A DNA stretch of 64,000 bases, taken from the NCBI RefSeq assembly GCF_003063415.1, contig NZ_NESK01000002.1:92358-156357 (forward strand), written 5' to 3'. How positions within the stretch are numbered: position 1 is the stretch's first letter; each line of letters begins with the position of its first letter. The stretch comes from Limnohabitans sp. 2KL-17 (GTDB taxonomy: Bacteria > Pseudomonadota > Gammaproteobacteria > Burkholderiales > Burkholderiaceae_C). The notes beneath the pieces are model-generated. The model was given only the letters and a program-made list of their open reading frames with translations, ran no database searches and was not told the origin of the DNA. Of the stretch, positions 18,021 to 27,563 are shown one piece after another. Position numbers and translations under genes: made by a program.

Positions 18021-19148
18021 TCAGAGGCCCGCCATTTGACGGCGGTACCACTCATGGAAGTGTTGCATGCCGTCTTCCATGGGGCTTTGGTAGGGGCCGA
18101 TCTCGTTGTCACCACGTGTCAACAGGGCTTTGCGGCCCGCATCCATTCGCTCGGCAATTTCGTCGTCCTCTATGCAGGTTTCCATATAGGCGGCCTGCTG
18201 GGCTTCCACAAATTCGCGTTCAAAGGCCACGATCTCTTCAGGGTAGTAAAACTCGACCATGTTCAAGGTCTTGGTGGGGCTGATCGGGTGCAAGGTGGAC
18301 ACCGTCAGCACATGGGGATACCACTCGACCATGATGTGCGGGTAATAGGTCAGCCAAATGGCACCGCGTTCGGGCAACTGGCCGTTGCGGTACTTGAGCA
18401 GCACCTCGTGCCACTTTTTATAAGTGTCTGATCCAGGCTTGCCAAAGCCCCCGGAAACCCCCACGGTTTGCACCGAGTAATGTTCCTTGAACTCCCAACT
18501 CAGGTCGTCACAGGTCACAAACTGGCCCAGCCCCGGGTGAAAGGGACCCACGTGGTAATCCTCCAGATACACCTCAATGAAGGTCTTCCAGTTGTAGTTG
18601 CACTCATGCAGCTCAACCCGATCCAGGGCATAACCTGAAAAATCAAGCTGCGCACGCGGCCCCATGCCCGCCAAGTCGGCGGCAATGTCGCGACCGTTGT
18701 CTTCGAAAAGCAAACCGTTCCATTCCTGCAACTTGTAGTTGTTCAGGTTCAGGCAGGGGTCTTGTTCAAAATGCGGCGCCCCCAAAAGCTGTCCGCTGGG
18801 TGAATAGGTCCAGCGGTGCAGCGGGCAGACGATGTTGCCGCCTGCGCTGCCTTTTTGTTGGGTGTGCAGGTTGCCCCGGCCGTTGAGCATGACGGCCTGT
18901 CGGTGACGGCAGACGTTGGAGACAAGCTCGACCCCGCCTTGGGCATTGCGCACCAGGGCGCGACCTTCGGCCTCGTGGGGCAGGGCAAAATAATCGCCAG
19001 GGTTGGGAGCCGCCAACTGGTGGCCCACATAGCGGGGGCCCTGCCGGAAAAGCGCGTTCAATTCGCGCTGAAAAAGCGCTTCATCGAAATAAGTGGAAAC
19101 TGGTAGTTGGCTTGCGGCCTGCTGCAGTTGAAGACTTAAATCAGACAT
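18021..19148 (-). CDS. Rieske non-heme iron oxygenase alpha-subunit-like protein
   Basis: A 375-residue ring-hydroxylating-oxygenase-type protein. The Rieske [2Fe-2S] ligands are C80 and H82 (NVCRHRQ) and C108 and H111 (CPLHRW). The C-terminal catalytic domain has NYNWKTFIEVYLEDYH, with probable iron ligands H199 and H204. No beta subunit, ferredoxin or reductase gene is adjacent, so it is probably an alpha-only oxygenase using a reductase encoded elsewhere. Candidate reactions include O- or N-demethylation or quaternary-amine oxidation; sequence alone does not decide. It heads the run with the EamA and rhodanese genes. Confidence 0.88.
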   Translation of the reverse strand: MSDLSLQLQQAASQLPVSTYFDEALFQRELNALFRQGPRYVGHQLAAPNPGDYFALPHEAEGRALVRNAQGGVELVSNVCRHRQAVMLNGRGNLHTQQKGSAGGNIVCPLHRWTYSPSGQLLGAPHFEQDPCLNLNNYKLQEWNGLLFEDNGRDIAADLAGMGPRAQLDFSGYALDRVELHECNYNWKTFIEVYLEDYHVGPFHPGLGQFVTCDDLSWEFKEHYSVQTVGVSGGFGKPGSDTYKKWHEVLLKYRNGQLPERGAIWLTYYPHIMVEWYPHVLTVSTLHPISPTKTLNMVEFYYPEEIVAFEREFVEAQQAAYMETCIEDDEIAERMDAGRKALLTRGDNEIGPYQSPMEDGMQHFHEWYRRQMAGL

Positions 19149-19401
19149 GGATGACCTGACCTAGAGACTCCCCCTATGAAGGGGCAGGAACAAAGCGAAG
19201 AATTCAAGGAATACTGCGCAAAAAAATGACAGAAACTTCCTGCCGATGAGCCTCAATTCTACCCCGCGGGCTTGTGTCAGCTGTGTGCTGTGCCACAAGC
19301 CGTGGAAATTTCAGGAAATGGCGGTCCTTGGGTTCTGATGCAGCGGGTTGTCAGCCTGGTCATGGCTTAAGGCCTAAAATCAAGTTTTTTTCGGAACCCC
19401 C

Positions 19402-19656
19402 ATGTCCAAGGCTGCCAAAACCGACCTCGCTAGCGCCTCTGCTGTGGCTTTGCCTGCCTCGTACGAGGCGGCTTTGTCAGAGCTTGAGTCTTTGGTCGGC
19501 GCACTGGAGTCGGGTCAGATGCCCTTGGACCAATTGCTAAGCGGTTACCAGCGCGGGGCCGTTTTGCTGGCTTTTTGCCGTGACAAACTCAAGGCTGTGG
19601 AAAATCAAATCCAGGTGCTGGACAGTGGGCAGTTGAAATCCTGGGGTAGTGCATGA
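19402..19656 (+). CDS. xseB: Exodeoxyribonuclease VII small subunit
   Basis: An 84-residue XseB, the helical partner of XseA in degrading single-stranded DNA. The characteristic segment [20 protein letters not shown] followed by [12 protein letters not shown] is complete. The stop overlaps the ispA start by 4 bases, the conserved xseB-ispA-dxs order of proteobacteria. The 253-base spacer upstream (19149-19401) contains no other recognisable element. Confidence 0.95.
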   Translation: MSKAAKTDLASASAVALPASYEAALSELESLVGALESGQMPLDQLLSGYQRGAVLLAFCRDKLKAVENQIQVLDSGQLKSWGSA

Positions 19657-20558
19657 CTATTTTTGACCTGAAAGCCTGGATGCAGCCGCACCTTGACCGT
19701 TTGGAGTCGGCTTTGTCCGATGGCATTCGGGCCGATTCGCCCGCTGATTTGGGGCAGGCCATGCGTTACGCCGTGCTTGATGGGGGCAAACGCTTGCGGC
19801 CCTTGCTTGTGCTGGCCACGGCCGGGGCTTTGGGCGATGACTTTTCCGGGGATGCAGCCTTGCGGGCGGCTTGTGCCGTTGAGCTGATTCATGCTTATTC
19901 GCTGGTGCACGATGACATGCCCTGCATGGACAACGATGTGCTGCGGCGTGGCAAACCCACGGTGCATGTGCAGTTTGGTGAGGCACAGGCCTTGTTGGCC
20001 GGCGATGCCTTGCAAACCCTGGCCTTTGAGCTGCTGACGCCGCAAGACGGCAGTGTGCCAGCCCAGGTGCAAGCGGCCTGTGTGGCCTTGTTGGCCCGAG
20101 CTTCAGGCTACCAAGGTATGGCGGGTGGACAGGCCATCGACCTGGCCAGCGTCGGACAGCGCCTGAGCGAAGACCAAATCCGCCAGATGCACCGCCTCAA
20201 AACCGGTGCTTTGTTGCTTTGCAGTGTGCAAATGGGGGCTGCTTGCGTGCCCGGGGTGCCCGCCTTGGTGCAGGCCGCGCTGACCCGCTTCGGAGAATCC
20301 CTGGGCCTGGCTTTTCAGGTGGTGGACGACATCCTGGATGTGACGGCCGATTCGGCCACTTTGGGGAAAACGGCGGGCAAGGACGAGGCTGCTGATAAGC
20401 CCACTTATGTCGCCTTGATGGGGCTCGAGCAGGCCAAGGCTTACGCCGATGCCTTGGCTTCAAATGCCATGCAGGCATTGGCGGACACCGGATTGACTGA
20501 TCAGCGTCTGGGGGCATTGCGCGCACTGGCTGCCATGGTGGTAAAAAGAAACAACTGA
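19653..20558 (+). CDS. ispA: Farnesyl/geranyl diphosphate synthase
   Basis: A short-chain prenyl diphosphate synthase of 301 residues that condenses IPP with DMAPP and GPP. The first Asp-rich motif is in [17 protein letters not shown] (DDxxxxD type) and the second in [13 protein letters not shown]. The GGKRLRP substrate loop is intact. Translational coupling (overlap of 4 bases with xseB and 1 base before dxs) supports a single isoprenoid operon. Confidence 0.95.
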   Translation: MTIFDLKAWMQPHLDRLESALSDGIRADSPADLGQAMRYAVLDGGKRLRPLLVLATAGALGDDFSGDAALRAACAVELIHAYSLVHDDMPCMDNDVLRRGKPTVHVQFGEAQALLAGDALQTLAFELLTPQDGSVPAQVQAACVALLARASGYQGMAGGQAIDLASVGQRLSEDQIRQMHRLKTGALLLCSVQMGAACVPGVPALVQAALTRFGESLGLAFQVVDDILDVTADSATLGKTAGKDEAADKPTYVALMGLEQAKAYADALASNAMQALADTGLTDQRLGALRALAAMVVKRNN

Positions 20559-20559
20559 T

Positions 20560-22407
20560 ATGACCAATTTGCTACAAACCATCCACTCCCCGGCAGATCT
20601 TCGCCGCTTGTCACGCACTGATTTGCCGCGCTTGGCCGATGAACTGCGCCTTTGTGTTCTCGACAACGTTTCCAAAACCGGCGGCCACCTGAGTTCCAAC
20701 CTCGGCACGGTGGAGTTGACGGTGGCTTTGCACTATGCCTTCAACACCCCCGAAGACCGCATTGTCTGGGACGTGGGTCACCAGACTTACCCGCACAAAA
20801 TTCTCACAGGGCGCCGCGATCGCATGCCTTCGTTGCGGCAGTTTGGTGGTTTGTCCGGCTTTCCCCGCCGTGACGAAAGCGAGTACGACACTTTTGGGAC
20901 GGCCCATTCATCCACCAGCATTTCCGCAGCGCTTGGCATGGCGGTAGCGGCCCGTCAGAAGGGCGAGTCGCGCCATTCGATTGCCGTGATTGGTGACGGC
21001 GCGATGACCGCTGGCATGGCATTCGAAGCCCTCAACAATGCGGGCGTTGAAGATTGCAAGTTGCTGGTGATCCTGAACGACAATGACATGTCGATCAGCC
21101 CACCGGTAGGGGCCCTCAACCGGTATTTGGCTCAACTCATGAGCGGGCGCTTTTATTCGGCGGCAAAAGCCGGTGCCAAAAACATGCTCAAGAACGCGCC
21201 GCCCCTTTTTGAGCTGGCGAAGCGGCTGGAAGAACATGCCAAGGGCATGGTTGTGCCAGCCACGCTCTTCGAGAAATTCGGCTTCAACTACATTGGGCCC
21301 ATCGACGGACACGACCTGGAGTCGCTGATCCCGACGCTTGAAAACATCAAGCACCTAGAGGGGCCTCAGTTTTTGCATGTGGTCACCAAAAAAGGCCAGG
21401 GCTACGAAAAGGCAGAAGCCGACCCGGTGGCCTACCATGGCCCTGGCAAGTTCGATCCCAGCGTGGGTTTGCTGCCTGCCACCACACCGCCTAAAACCAC
21501 ATTCACCCAGGTGTTTGGCCAATGGCTGTGCGACATGGCTGAACAAGACCCGCGCCTGGTGGGCATCACACCCGCCATGCGCGAGGGCTCGGGTATGGTG
21601 GCGTTTCACCAGCGCTTTCCCAAGCGGTATTACGACGTGGGCATTGCCGAGCAGCACGCCGTGACCTTTGCAGCAGGCCTGGCCTGCGAGGGGCTCAAGC
21701 CGGTTGTGGCCATTTATTCCACTTTCTTGCAGCGCGGCTATGACCAACTGATCCACGATGTGGCTTTGCAAAATTTGCCGGTGGTTTTCGCGCTGGACCG
21801 CGCTGGCCTGGTCGGTGCCGATGGCGCCACACATGCCGGCGCTTACGACATCGCCTTTCTTCGTTGCATTCCCAACATGAGCCTGGCTTGCCCTGCGGAT
21901 GAGCGTGAATGCCGTCAGTTGTTGAGCACCGCCTACGCCCAAAATCATCCGGTGGCAGTGCGCTACCCACGTGGTGCGGGCGTGGGGGCCTTGCCTGGGC
22001 GTGACCTGGACACCTTGCCTTTTGGCAAGGCTGAAGTGCGCCGCCAAGGCAAGCAGTTGGCCATTCTGGCCTTTGGCACATTGTTGGCCCCGGCTTTGGA
22101 GGCGGCCGAAAAACTCGACGCTACGGTGGTCAACATGCGATGGGTCAAACCGCTGGATACCGAGTTGCTCGCGCAAATCGCCAAAGACCACGATCGGCTG
22201 GTCACTTTAGAAGAGGGTTGCATCATGGGCGGGGCGGGCAGTGCTGTGGGTGAGGCTTTGCAGCAATTGCAGATCAACCGCCCTGTTTTGCATCTGGGAT
22301 TGCCGGATGAGTTCATCGAGCATGGCGACCCGGTCAAGCTGCTGGCTTTGCAAGGGCTGGATGCTGCGGGCATCGAGCGCTCAGTGCGCCAACGCTGGTG
22401 CGATTGA
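20560..22407 (+). CDS. dxs: 1-deoxy-D-xylulose-5-phosphate synthase
   Basis: A 615-residue ThDP-dependent transketolase-like enzyme, first step of the MEP pathway. Visible are [16 protein letters not shown], the ThDP/Mg motif [18 protein letters not shown] with NDNDMSISP, and [15 protein letters not shown] in the pyrimidine domain. The C-terminal transketolase domain is complete. It is last in xseB-ispA-dxs. An AT-rich imperfect hairpin (about 22458-22491) follows and may terminate the operon. Confidence 0.96.
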   Translation: MTNLLQTIHSPADLRRLSRTDLPRLADELRLCVLDNVSKTGGHLSSNLGTVELTVALHYAFNTPEDRIVWDVGHQTYPHKILTGRRDRMPSLRQFGGLSGFPRRDESEYDTFGTAHSSTSISAALGMAVAARQKGESRHSIAVIGDGAMTAGMAFEALNNAGVEDCKLLVILNDNDMSISPPVGALNRYLAQLMSGRFYSAAKAGAKNMLKNAPPLFELAKRLEEHAKGMVVPATLFEKFGFNYIGPIDGHDLESLIPTLENIKHLEGPQFLHVVTKKGQGYEKAEADPVAYHGPGKFDPSVGLLPATTPPKTTFTQVFGQWLCDMAEQDPRLVGITPAMREGSGMVAFHQRFPKRYYDVGIAEQHAVTFAAGLACEGLKPVVAIYSTFLQRGYDQLIHDVALQNLPVVFALDRAGLVGADGATHAGAYDIAFLRCIPNMSLACPADERECRQLLSTAYAQNHPVAVRYPRGAGVGALPGRDLDTLPFGKAEVRRQGKQLAILAFGTLLAPALEAAEKLDATVVNMRWVKPLDTELLAQIAKDHDRLVTLEEGCIMGGAGSAVGEALQQLQINRPVLHLGLPDEFIEHGDPVKLLALQGLDAAGIERSVRQRWCD

Positions 22408-22524
22408 GCCGATTTCCGATCAGAATTATTTGAATTTCATGTGAATGTTGGTTTTGCTAAAACCCTTTTTATTTAATGATTTAAAAAAGGGTAAACCCGC
22501 ACGACTTTGATGAATTTGGATTCC

Positions 22525-22577
22525 TACAATATGGCATCCGGGAATTACCAAAATCCTGATCGCCGGATGCATTTTTT
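22525..22577 (+). promoter_or_regulatory. Promoter element and 5' leader hairpin of the TRAP receptor gene
   Basis: TACAAT (22525-22530) would place the transcript start near 22537. At that point GCATCCGG (22534-22541) and CCGGATGC (22563-22570) form a perfect 8-bp stem, followed by seven T (22572-22578) and then AGGAG at 22584-22588 ahead of the ATG at 22595. The hairpin would sit at the extreme 5' end of the message. Confidence 0.5.
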
Positions 22578-22594
22578 TAAACAAGGAGTCCTTC

Positions 22595-23674
22595 ATGGAT
22601 CGTCGTTCCGTAATCAAAAGCGCCGGCATTGCTGGTGTTTTGGCTGCTGGTGTTGCACCTGCAGTCCAAGCACAGGCCGCCATTCGCTGGCGACTTGCTT
22701 CAAGCTTCCCCAAGGCTTTGGACACCATTTTTGGTGCAGCTGAAGTTTTTGCCGAAAAGGTCAATGCGATGTCTGGCGGCAAGTTTGTCGTCACCGTGCA
22801 CGCTGCCGGCGAATTGATGCCCGCTTTTGGCGTGGTGGACGGTGTTCAGCAAGGCACAGTCGAGGCGGCTCACACAGCTCCTTACTACTTCTTTGGCAAG
22901 GACGACACCTTCGCCCTGGGCACGGCCATTCCTTTTGGTTTGAACAGCCGTCAGCTCACTGCTTGGTACTACGACGGCAACGGCATGAAGTTGTTCCGCG
23001 AGTTCTACGACAAGTACAACATCGTGAACTTCCCCGGTGGCAACACAGGTGCTCAAATGGGTGGCTGGTACCGCAAGGAAATCAAGACGTTGGCTGACAT
23101 CAAAGGCTTGAAGTTCCGCGTCGGCGGTTTCGCTGGCAAAGTTCTGTCCCGCATGGGTGCCATTCCTCAGAACATCCCTGGCGGCGAGATTTACCAAGCC
23201 CTGGAAAAAGGCACGATCGATGCCGTTGAATGGGTTGGCCCATATGACGATGAAAAGCTCGGTTTCCAAAAAGTCGCCAAGAACTATTACTACCCAGGCT
23301 TCTGGGAAGGTGGCGCACAACTGGACTTCTACATCAACAAGACCGCTTTCAATGCCTTGTCCAAAGAGAACCAGGCCATTGTCGAAGCAGCCGCTTCTTA
23401 CGCGCACACCGAAATGCAAGCGCGTTATGACAACCGTAACCCTCCGGCACTTCGTCGCTTGGTGGCCAGCGGTGTCAAACTCCGGCCGTTCCCCAAGGTG
23501 GTGATGGACGAGGCCTTCAAGCAGTCCATGGCCCTTTACGAGGAACTGCGCCAGTCCAATCCCAACTGGAAAAAAATCTACGACGACTACTCGACGTTTC
23601 GCAGAGATCAAAACCAGTGGTTCCGTTTCACCGAAGCCACGTTCGATCGCTACATGCAATCGGCCAAGCTGTAA
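22595..23674 (+). CDS. dctP: TRAP transporter substrate-binding protein (DctP family, TakP-like)
   Basis: A 359-residue periplasmic receptor. A Tat-like signal (MDRRSVIKSAGIAGVLAAG) ends at AQA. The mature part matches the DctP fold and most resembles the long receptors for 2-oxo acids or lactate (TakP type): AHTAPYYFFGKDDTFALGTA, KGLKFRVGGFAGKVLSRMG and DAVEWVGPYDD. It has its own leader hairpin and terminator, so it can be expressed above the membrane subunits, which lie 1.3 kb downstream beyond a regulator gene. The ligand assignment is an inference from family resemblance. Confidence 0.9.
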   Translation: MDRRSVIKSAGIAGVLAAGVAPAVQAQAAIRWRLASSFPKALDTIFGAAEVFAEKVNAMSGGKFVVTVHAAGELMPAFGVVDGVQQGTVEAAHTAPYYFFGKDDTFALGTAIPFGLNSRQLTAWYYDGNGMKLFREFYDKYNIVNFPGGNTGAQMGGWYRKEIKTLADIKGLKFRVGGFAGKVLSRMGAIPQNIPGGEIYQALEKGTIDAVEWVGPYDDEKLGFQKVAKNYYYPGFWEGGAQLDFYINKTAFNALSKENQAIVEAAASYAHTEMQARYDNRNPPALRRLVASGVKLRPFPKVVMDEAFKQSMALYEELRQSNPNWKKIYDDYSTFRRDQNQWFRFTEATFDRYMQSAKL

Positions 23675-23693
23675 GCAGCTGGCGCGATCGTTT

Positions 23694-23718
23694 AAAAGGC
23701 CCCCTCGGGGCCTTTTTT
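23694..23718 (+). terminator. Rho-independent terminator after dctP
   Basis: AAAAGGCCCC-CT-CGGGGCC followed by a T6 run, 20 bases after the receptor stop codon. Confidence 0.85.
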
Positions 23719-23766
23719 CGTTGGCCCTGGTGATTATTTGGCGTCCCTTCGTGCAAACTCGCCGTT

Positions 23767-24891
23767 ATGCAGCACATTGAGCTTTCTTACCAATGGCGCC
23801 CCCTGGGCGCTGACCCTGCGCGCAACCGCCAAAGCCCACTGCGTAATCCGCTCATGGACTTGCTGCAAGCCGTGCGCGATGCGGGCGCGATTGGCGGCGC
23901 TGCCAAGTCATTGGGGCTGTCTTACCGCCACGTGTGGGGCGAACTCAAGCGCTGGGAGCAGTCTTTAGGCCAGCCTTTGATTCTTTGGGAGAAGGGGCAG
24001 GCCGCCAAATTGACAGGATTTGCGGACAAGTTGCTCTGGGCTGAGCGCCAAGCGCAGGCCCGTCTGATGCCCCAGATCAATGCTTTGCAGGCGGACCTTG
24101 AAAAAACATTTGCCGTGGCCTTTGACCCTGCACATTGGGCCTTGCCCATGTTTGCCAGTCACGACGATGCCATGGTGTTGCTGCGTGAAGAGGCCGCAGC
24201 CAAGGCCCTGCACTTGGACATGCGGTTTTGTGGCAGTGTGGATGCGATCCGTGCCCTGAACGAAGGGCGGTGCCATGTGGCTGGCTTTCACGCCCCTTGG
24301 CAACCGGACGTCCAGTCTTTGGTGGCCCGCACTTACAAGCCCTTGCTCAAGCCGGGGCAACACAAATTGATTGGTTTTGCCCAGCGAGCGCAAGGCTTGA
24401 TGGTTCGCCAAGGCAACCCCTGGGGTTTGCAGGATTGGGCCGATTTGTTTCGGCCCGGGCTCACATTTGTGAACCGCAGCCCCGGCACAGGGACCCGTTT
24501 GTTGCTGGACCAATCGTTGCAAGAAAGAGGCCTCTTGGCTGGAGCACTCAGCGGTTATGGGCATGAAGAAAATTCACACGCCGCCGTCGCCGCCTGCATC
24601 GCGGCAGGTCGGGCCGATGTGGGTTTGGGCATGGCCCATGCCGCACAGGTCCATGGCCTTGATTTCGTCCCCTTGGCGCAAGAGCATTATTGGCTGGTGT
24701 GTTTGGCCACGGCGCTGGACACCGAGCCGGTTGTGCAACTGCGGCACTTACTTGGCAGTGCGGCGTGGCAAGTCAGACTGCAGGAGTTGAGCGGCTACAG
24801 CACTGTGCCCGAGGCAGGGCAGGTGCAGTCCCTGCGCAGCATGCTGCCGTGGTGGCGATTTCGTTCGGAGCGGCACACGGCAGCGGCCTGA
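23767..24891 (+). CDS. ModE-like HTH regulator fused to a periplasmic-binding-protein-like domain
   Basis: A 374-residue cytosolic regulator (no signal peptide). Residues about 25-105 form a ModE/LysR-like winged helix (LLQAVRDAGAIGGAAKSLGL, then SYRHVWGELKRWEQSLGQPL). Residues about 120-345 are a PBP-like domain with NRSPGTGTRLLLDQ and AGRADVGLGMAHAA, as in COG1910-type proteins, which are commonly linked to molybdate or tungstate control. It sits between the TRAP receptor and its membrane genes but only 2.7 kb before tupBCA, so tungstate or molybdate is the likeliest effector. Which of the two systems it controls is not settled by sequence. Confidence 0.8.
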   Translation: MQHIELSYQWRPLGADPARNRQSPLRNPLMDLLQAVRDAGAIGGAAKSLGLSYRHVWGELKRWEQSLGQPLILWEKGQAAKLTGFADKLLWAERQAQARLMPQINALQADLEKTFAVAFDPAHWALPMFASHDDAMVLLREEAAAKALHLDMRFCGSVDAIRALNEGRCHVAGFHAPWQPDVQSLVARTYKPLLKPGQHKLIGFAQRAQGLMVRQGNPWGLQDWADLFRPGLTFVNRSPGTGTRLLLDQSLQERGLLAGALSGYGHEENSHAAVAACIAAGRADVGLGMAHAAQVHGLDFVPLAQEHYWLVCLATALDTEPVVQLRHLLGSAAWQVRLQELSGYSTVPEAGQVQSLRSMLPWWRFRSERHTAAA

Positions 24892-24989
24892 TCTGCAGTG
24901 CTTGTCTGATCTTCGGGTTTTCAATCCAACCGCCAAAAATATCAATCGGTGATTTCAAGCTTTTGGGGTTTAACAGGTCAACGCAGACT

Positions 24990-24995
24990 TACAAT
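24990..24995 (+). promoter_or_regulatory. Possible promoter -10 for dctQM
   Basis: TACAAT followed by CG, with a transcript start expected near 25002 and a GGGAG ribosome site at 25009-25013. No clear -35 is present at normal spacing. Confidence 0.35.
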
Positions 24996-25018
24996 CGCGC
25001 AAGTTTTTGGGAGTTCAT

Positions 25019-25618
25019 ATGTCTTATTTTTTGAAACTTTCAAGCGGCATTGACCGTTTAAACCAAGCGGTGGGCAAATTCACCACGTGGCTGATTTTGA
25101 TTGTGACGCTCGTCAGCGCTGGCAACGCCATTGTGCGCAAGGCCTTCAATGTGAGTTCGAACGGTTTGCTGGAGATTCAGTGGTACCTGTTTGCGGCTGT
25201 CTTTTTGCTGGGCGCAGGTTACGGGTTGCTGAAAAATTCCCATGTCCGCATTGACTTTATTTCGAGCATGTTGACCGCGCGGACCCGCAATTGGATCGAT
25301 GTGGGCGGCATTTTTCTGGCCCTGTTTCCATTCTGCATCTTGTGCATTTACCTTTCTTGGCCTTTGTTCATTCAGGCCTACAACACCGGCGAAATGTCTT
25401 CCAACGCGGGGGGGCTAATTCGGTGGCCTGTCTATGCATTGGTGCCCATCGGTTTTGCTTTGCTCATGCTCCAAGGGGTGTCCGAGTTGATCAAGCGTCT
25501 TTCTTTCTTGATCGGAGCCGGTGAAGATCCCTTGTCATCTGAAAGCACCATGTCGGACGAAGAAAAAGAAATGCTGGAACTTGAGAAAATTGCGCAGCAA
25601 GCGCAGGGAGCACGATGA
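25019..25618 (+). CDS. dctQ: TRAP transporter small permease (DctQ)
   Basis: A 199-residue four-helix membrane subunit starting MSYFLKLSSGIDRLNQAVG, preceded by GGGAG. The helix 1-2 region with NAIVRKAFNVSSNGLLEIQW and the following FLLGAGYGLLKNSHVRID match the DctQ family (the xGxxxxLkxxxHVRvD pattern). The C-terminus has an acidic/Gln tail of about 35 residues. The stop overlaps the start of dctM by 4 bases, showing translational coupling. Confidence 0.92.
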   Translation: MSYFLKLSSGIDRLNQAVGKFTTWLILIVTLVSAGNAIVRKAFNVSSNGLLEIQWYLFAAVFLLGAGYGLLKNSHVRIDFISSMLTARTRNWIDVGGIFLALFPFCILCIYLSWPLFIQAYNTGEMSSNAGGLIRWPVYALVPIGFALLMLQGVSELIKRLSFLIGAGEDPLSSESTMSDEEKEMLELEKIAQQAQGAR

Positions 25619-27411
25619 TGGAAGCGACTTTTTTGGCACAGAACTTTGTGCCCATCATGTTTGCCGGTTTGTTTGTGCTGCTGCTGACCGGTTTTCCGGT
25701 GGCCTTCGCCTTGGCAGCCTGCGGCTTGGGTTTCGGCTTCATCGGCATGGAGGCGGGGCTTTTCCCGCCATCCTTGTTCCAGGCTTTGCCGCTGCGTATT
25801 TTCGGCATCATGCAAAACGACACCTTGCTGGCCATCCCGTTTTTTACCTTTATGGGCATCATCTTGCAGAAATCCGGCATGGCCGAAGATTTGCTGGAGA
25901 CCGTAGGCCAGGTGTTTGGTCCGGTTCGTGGTGGCGTGGCCATTGCGGTGATTTTGGTGGGCGCTTTGTTGGCGGCCACCACGGGTGTGGTTGCGGCTGC
26001 GGTGATTTCCATGGGCTTGATCTCCTTGCCCATCATGCTGCGCTACGGTTACAGCCGCGTCATTGCCACGGGTGCCATCACCGCATCGGGCACCCTGGCC
26101 CAAGCCATCCCGCCCTCGTTGGTGTTGATTGTTCTGGCCGACCAGTTGGGCCGATCGGTGGGTGACATGTACGCCGGCGCTTTGTTGCCCGGCTTGTTGT
26201 TGGTGGGTTTGTATGTGCTGTTCATTGTGGTGGTGGCCATCTTCAAGCCGGCCATGGTGCCCGCCTTGCCACCCGAGGCCCGCATCTACCGTGAACCCAA
26301 CGGGAAATCGGGTCATGTGTCGCTGTTGTTTCTTTTGATTGTGTGCACGGTGGTCGGTTTTGCATGGGCCTCGTCTCACGATGCCATCATGACCGCTTGG
26401 CTTGACCGCACCCAGGAGTCGCCTGGGGACGAGATGGTGATCATGTCCATGACCGTGGCATCACTGGTGGCTTTGGCCTTGGCCATTGTGAACAAGGCCA
26501 CTCGCATGGGCTTGTTGTCGCGTTTGGCCGAGCAAGTGACCTTTGTGCTGATGCCGCCCCTGATTCTGATATTTTTGGTTTTGGGTACCATCTTTTTGGG
26601 CGTTGCGACACCCACAGAGGGTGGCGCCATGGGCGCCCTGGGAGCCTTGATCTTGGCCGTGAGCAGAAAGCGCCTTGACAAAAAATTGATGAATCAAGCG
26701 CTGGAAAACACAGCCAAGTTGGCATCTTTTGTGTTGTTCATCCTGATCGGTTCGACCGTGTTCAGTTTCACTTTCAATGCGGCCGATGGCCACATTTGGG
26801 TCGAGCATTTGTTCTTGGACATGCCGGGTGGCGCGATCGGTTTCTTGATTGTGGTGAACATACTGATTTTCATCTTGGGGTGTTTCATTGATTTCTTTGA
26901 AATCGCCTTCATTGTGATTCCGATCCTGGCGCCAGTGGCCGAAAAAATCTTGCCGGGTTTGGTGCCTGGCATGACGCCAGACCAGGCCATGATCTGGTTT
27001 GGGGTGATCATTGCGATGAACCTGCAGACCTCGTTCTTGACGCCGCCTTTTGGTTTCGCGCTGTTTTATTTGCGCAGCGTAGCCCCCAAGAACGACTACA
27101 AAGACCGCATCACCGGTGAGAACATCAGCGCGGTCAAGACCTCTGAAATCTACAAGGGCTCGATCGCCTTCATCGTCTTGCAGCTGATCATGGTGGCCGC
27201 CGTCATCATTTACCCCAATATGGTCACGGGTGGCATCAAGGAAGGCGTCAAGATCGATTCCGATGCCGCGTTTGAGCAAATGCTAGAGGGCACGGCTGAG
27301 GACGGGGACGACGAAGTGAACATGGATGACCTGAAGCCTGCTGCTGATGGGCCAGCGGACCTAGACCCCGCTAAAGCTTTGGAAGCCGAAATGAAAGCGG
27401 GCAAAAAATAA
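25615..27411 (+). CDS. dctM: TRAP transporter large permease (DctM), long form
   Basis: A 598-residue transport subunit, longer than the usual ~430. The DctM core (PVAFALAACGLGFGF, FFTFMGIILQKSGMAEDLLE, ATTGVVAAAVISMGLISLP) is interrupted around residues 220-300 by an insert with two extra predicted helices, and ends with a strongly acidic tail (about 550-598). Long DctM proteins of this kind pair with TakP-like receptors, supporting the assignment of dctP at 22595 as partner. ATG at 25615 or 25618 are both possible starts. Confidence 0.92.
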   Translation: MMEATFLAQNFVPIMFAGLFVLLLTGFPVAFALAACGLGFGFIGMEAGLFPPSLFQALPLRIFGIMQNDTLLAIPFFTFMGIILQKSGMAEDLLETVGQVFGPVRGGVAIAVILVGALLAATTGVVAAAVISMGLISLPIMLRYGYSRVIATGAITASGTLAQAIPPSLVLIVLADQLGRSVGDMYAGALLPGLLLVGLYVLFIVVVAIFKPAMVPALPPEARIYREPNGKSGHVSLLFLLIVCTVVGFAWASSHDAIMTAWLDRTQESPGDEMVIMSMTVASLVALALAIVNKATRMGLLSRLAEQVTFVLMPPLILIFLVLGTIFLGVATPTEGGAMGALGALILAVSRKRLDKKLMNQALENTAKLASFVLFILIGSTVFSFTFNAADGHIWVEHLFLDMPGGAIGFLIVVNILIFILGCFIDFFEIAFIVIPILAPVAEKILPGLVPGMTPDQAMIWFGVIIAMNLQTSFLTPPFGFALFYLRSVAPKNDYKDRITGENISAVKTSEIYKGSIAFIVLQLIMVAAVIIYPNMVTGGIKEGVKIDSDAAFEQMLEGTAEDGDDEVNMDDLKPAADGPADLDPAKALEAEMKAGKK

Positions 27412-27454
27412 TCTTTTTGAAGGCCTGATAAAAGCCTGATGAATGCTCTTTGAA

Positions 27455-27477
27455 AGCCCGGTTCGCCGGGCTTTTTT
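27455..27477 (+). terminator. Rho-independent terminator after dctM
   Basis: AGCCCGG-TTCG-CCGGGCT followed by T6, 43 bases after the dctM stop. It isolates tupBCA as a separate transcript. Confidence 0.88.
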
Positions 27478-27489
27478 CATGGATTGGAC

Positions 27490-27509
27490 CTATGCAAAGT
27501 GTTTCATAG
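27490..27509. promoter_or_regulatory. Candidate operator upstream of tupBCA
   Basis: CTATG-N10-CATAG, a perfect 5-bp dyad between the dctM terminator and tupB. A nearly identical motif (CTATGCA-N3-TG-N-TTCATA) occurs at 31057-31076 before the AOR operon. It is a candidate site for the ModE-like protein encoded at 23767. No experimental consensus for that subfamily was available to compare. Confidence 0.5.
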
Positions 27510-27563
27510 TGGACAGCCCTCATGCGCTGCACCCCCTTTTTCTCTTAGCATTGGGACCTCTTT

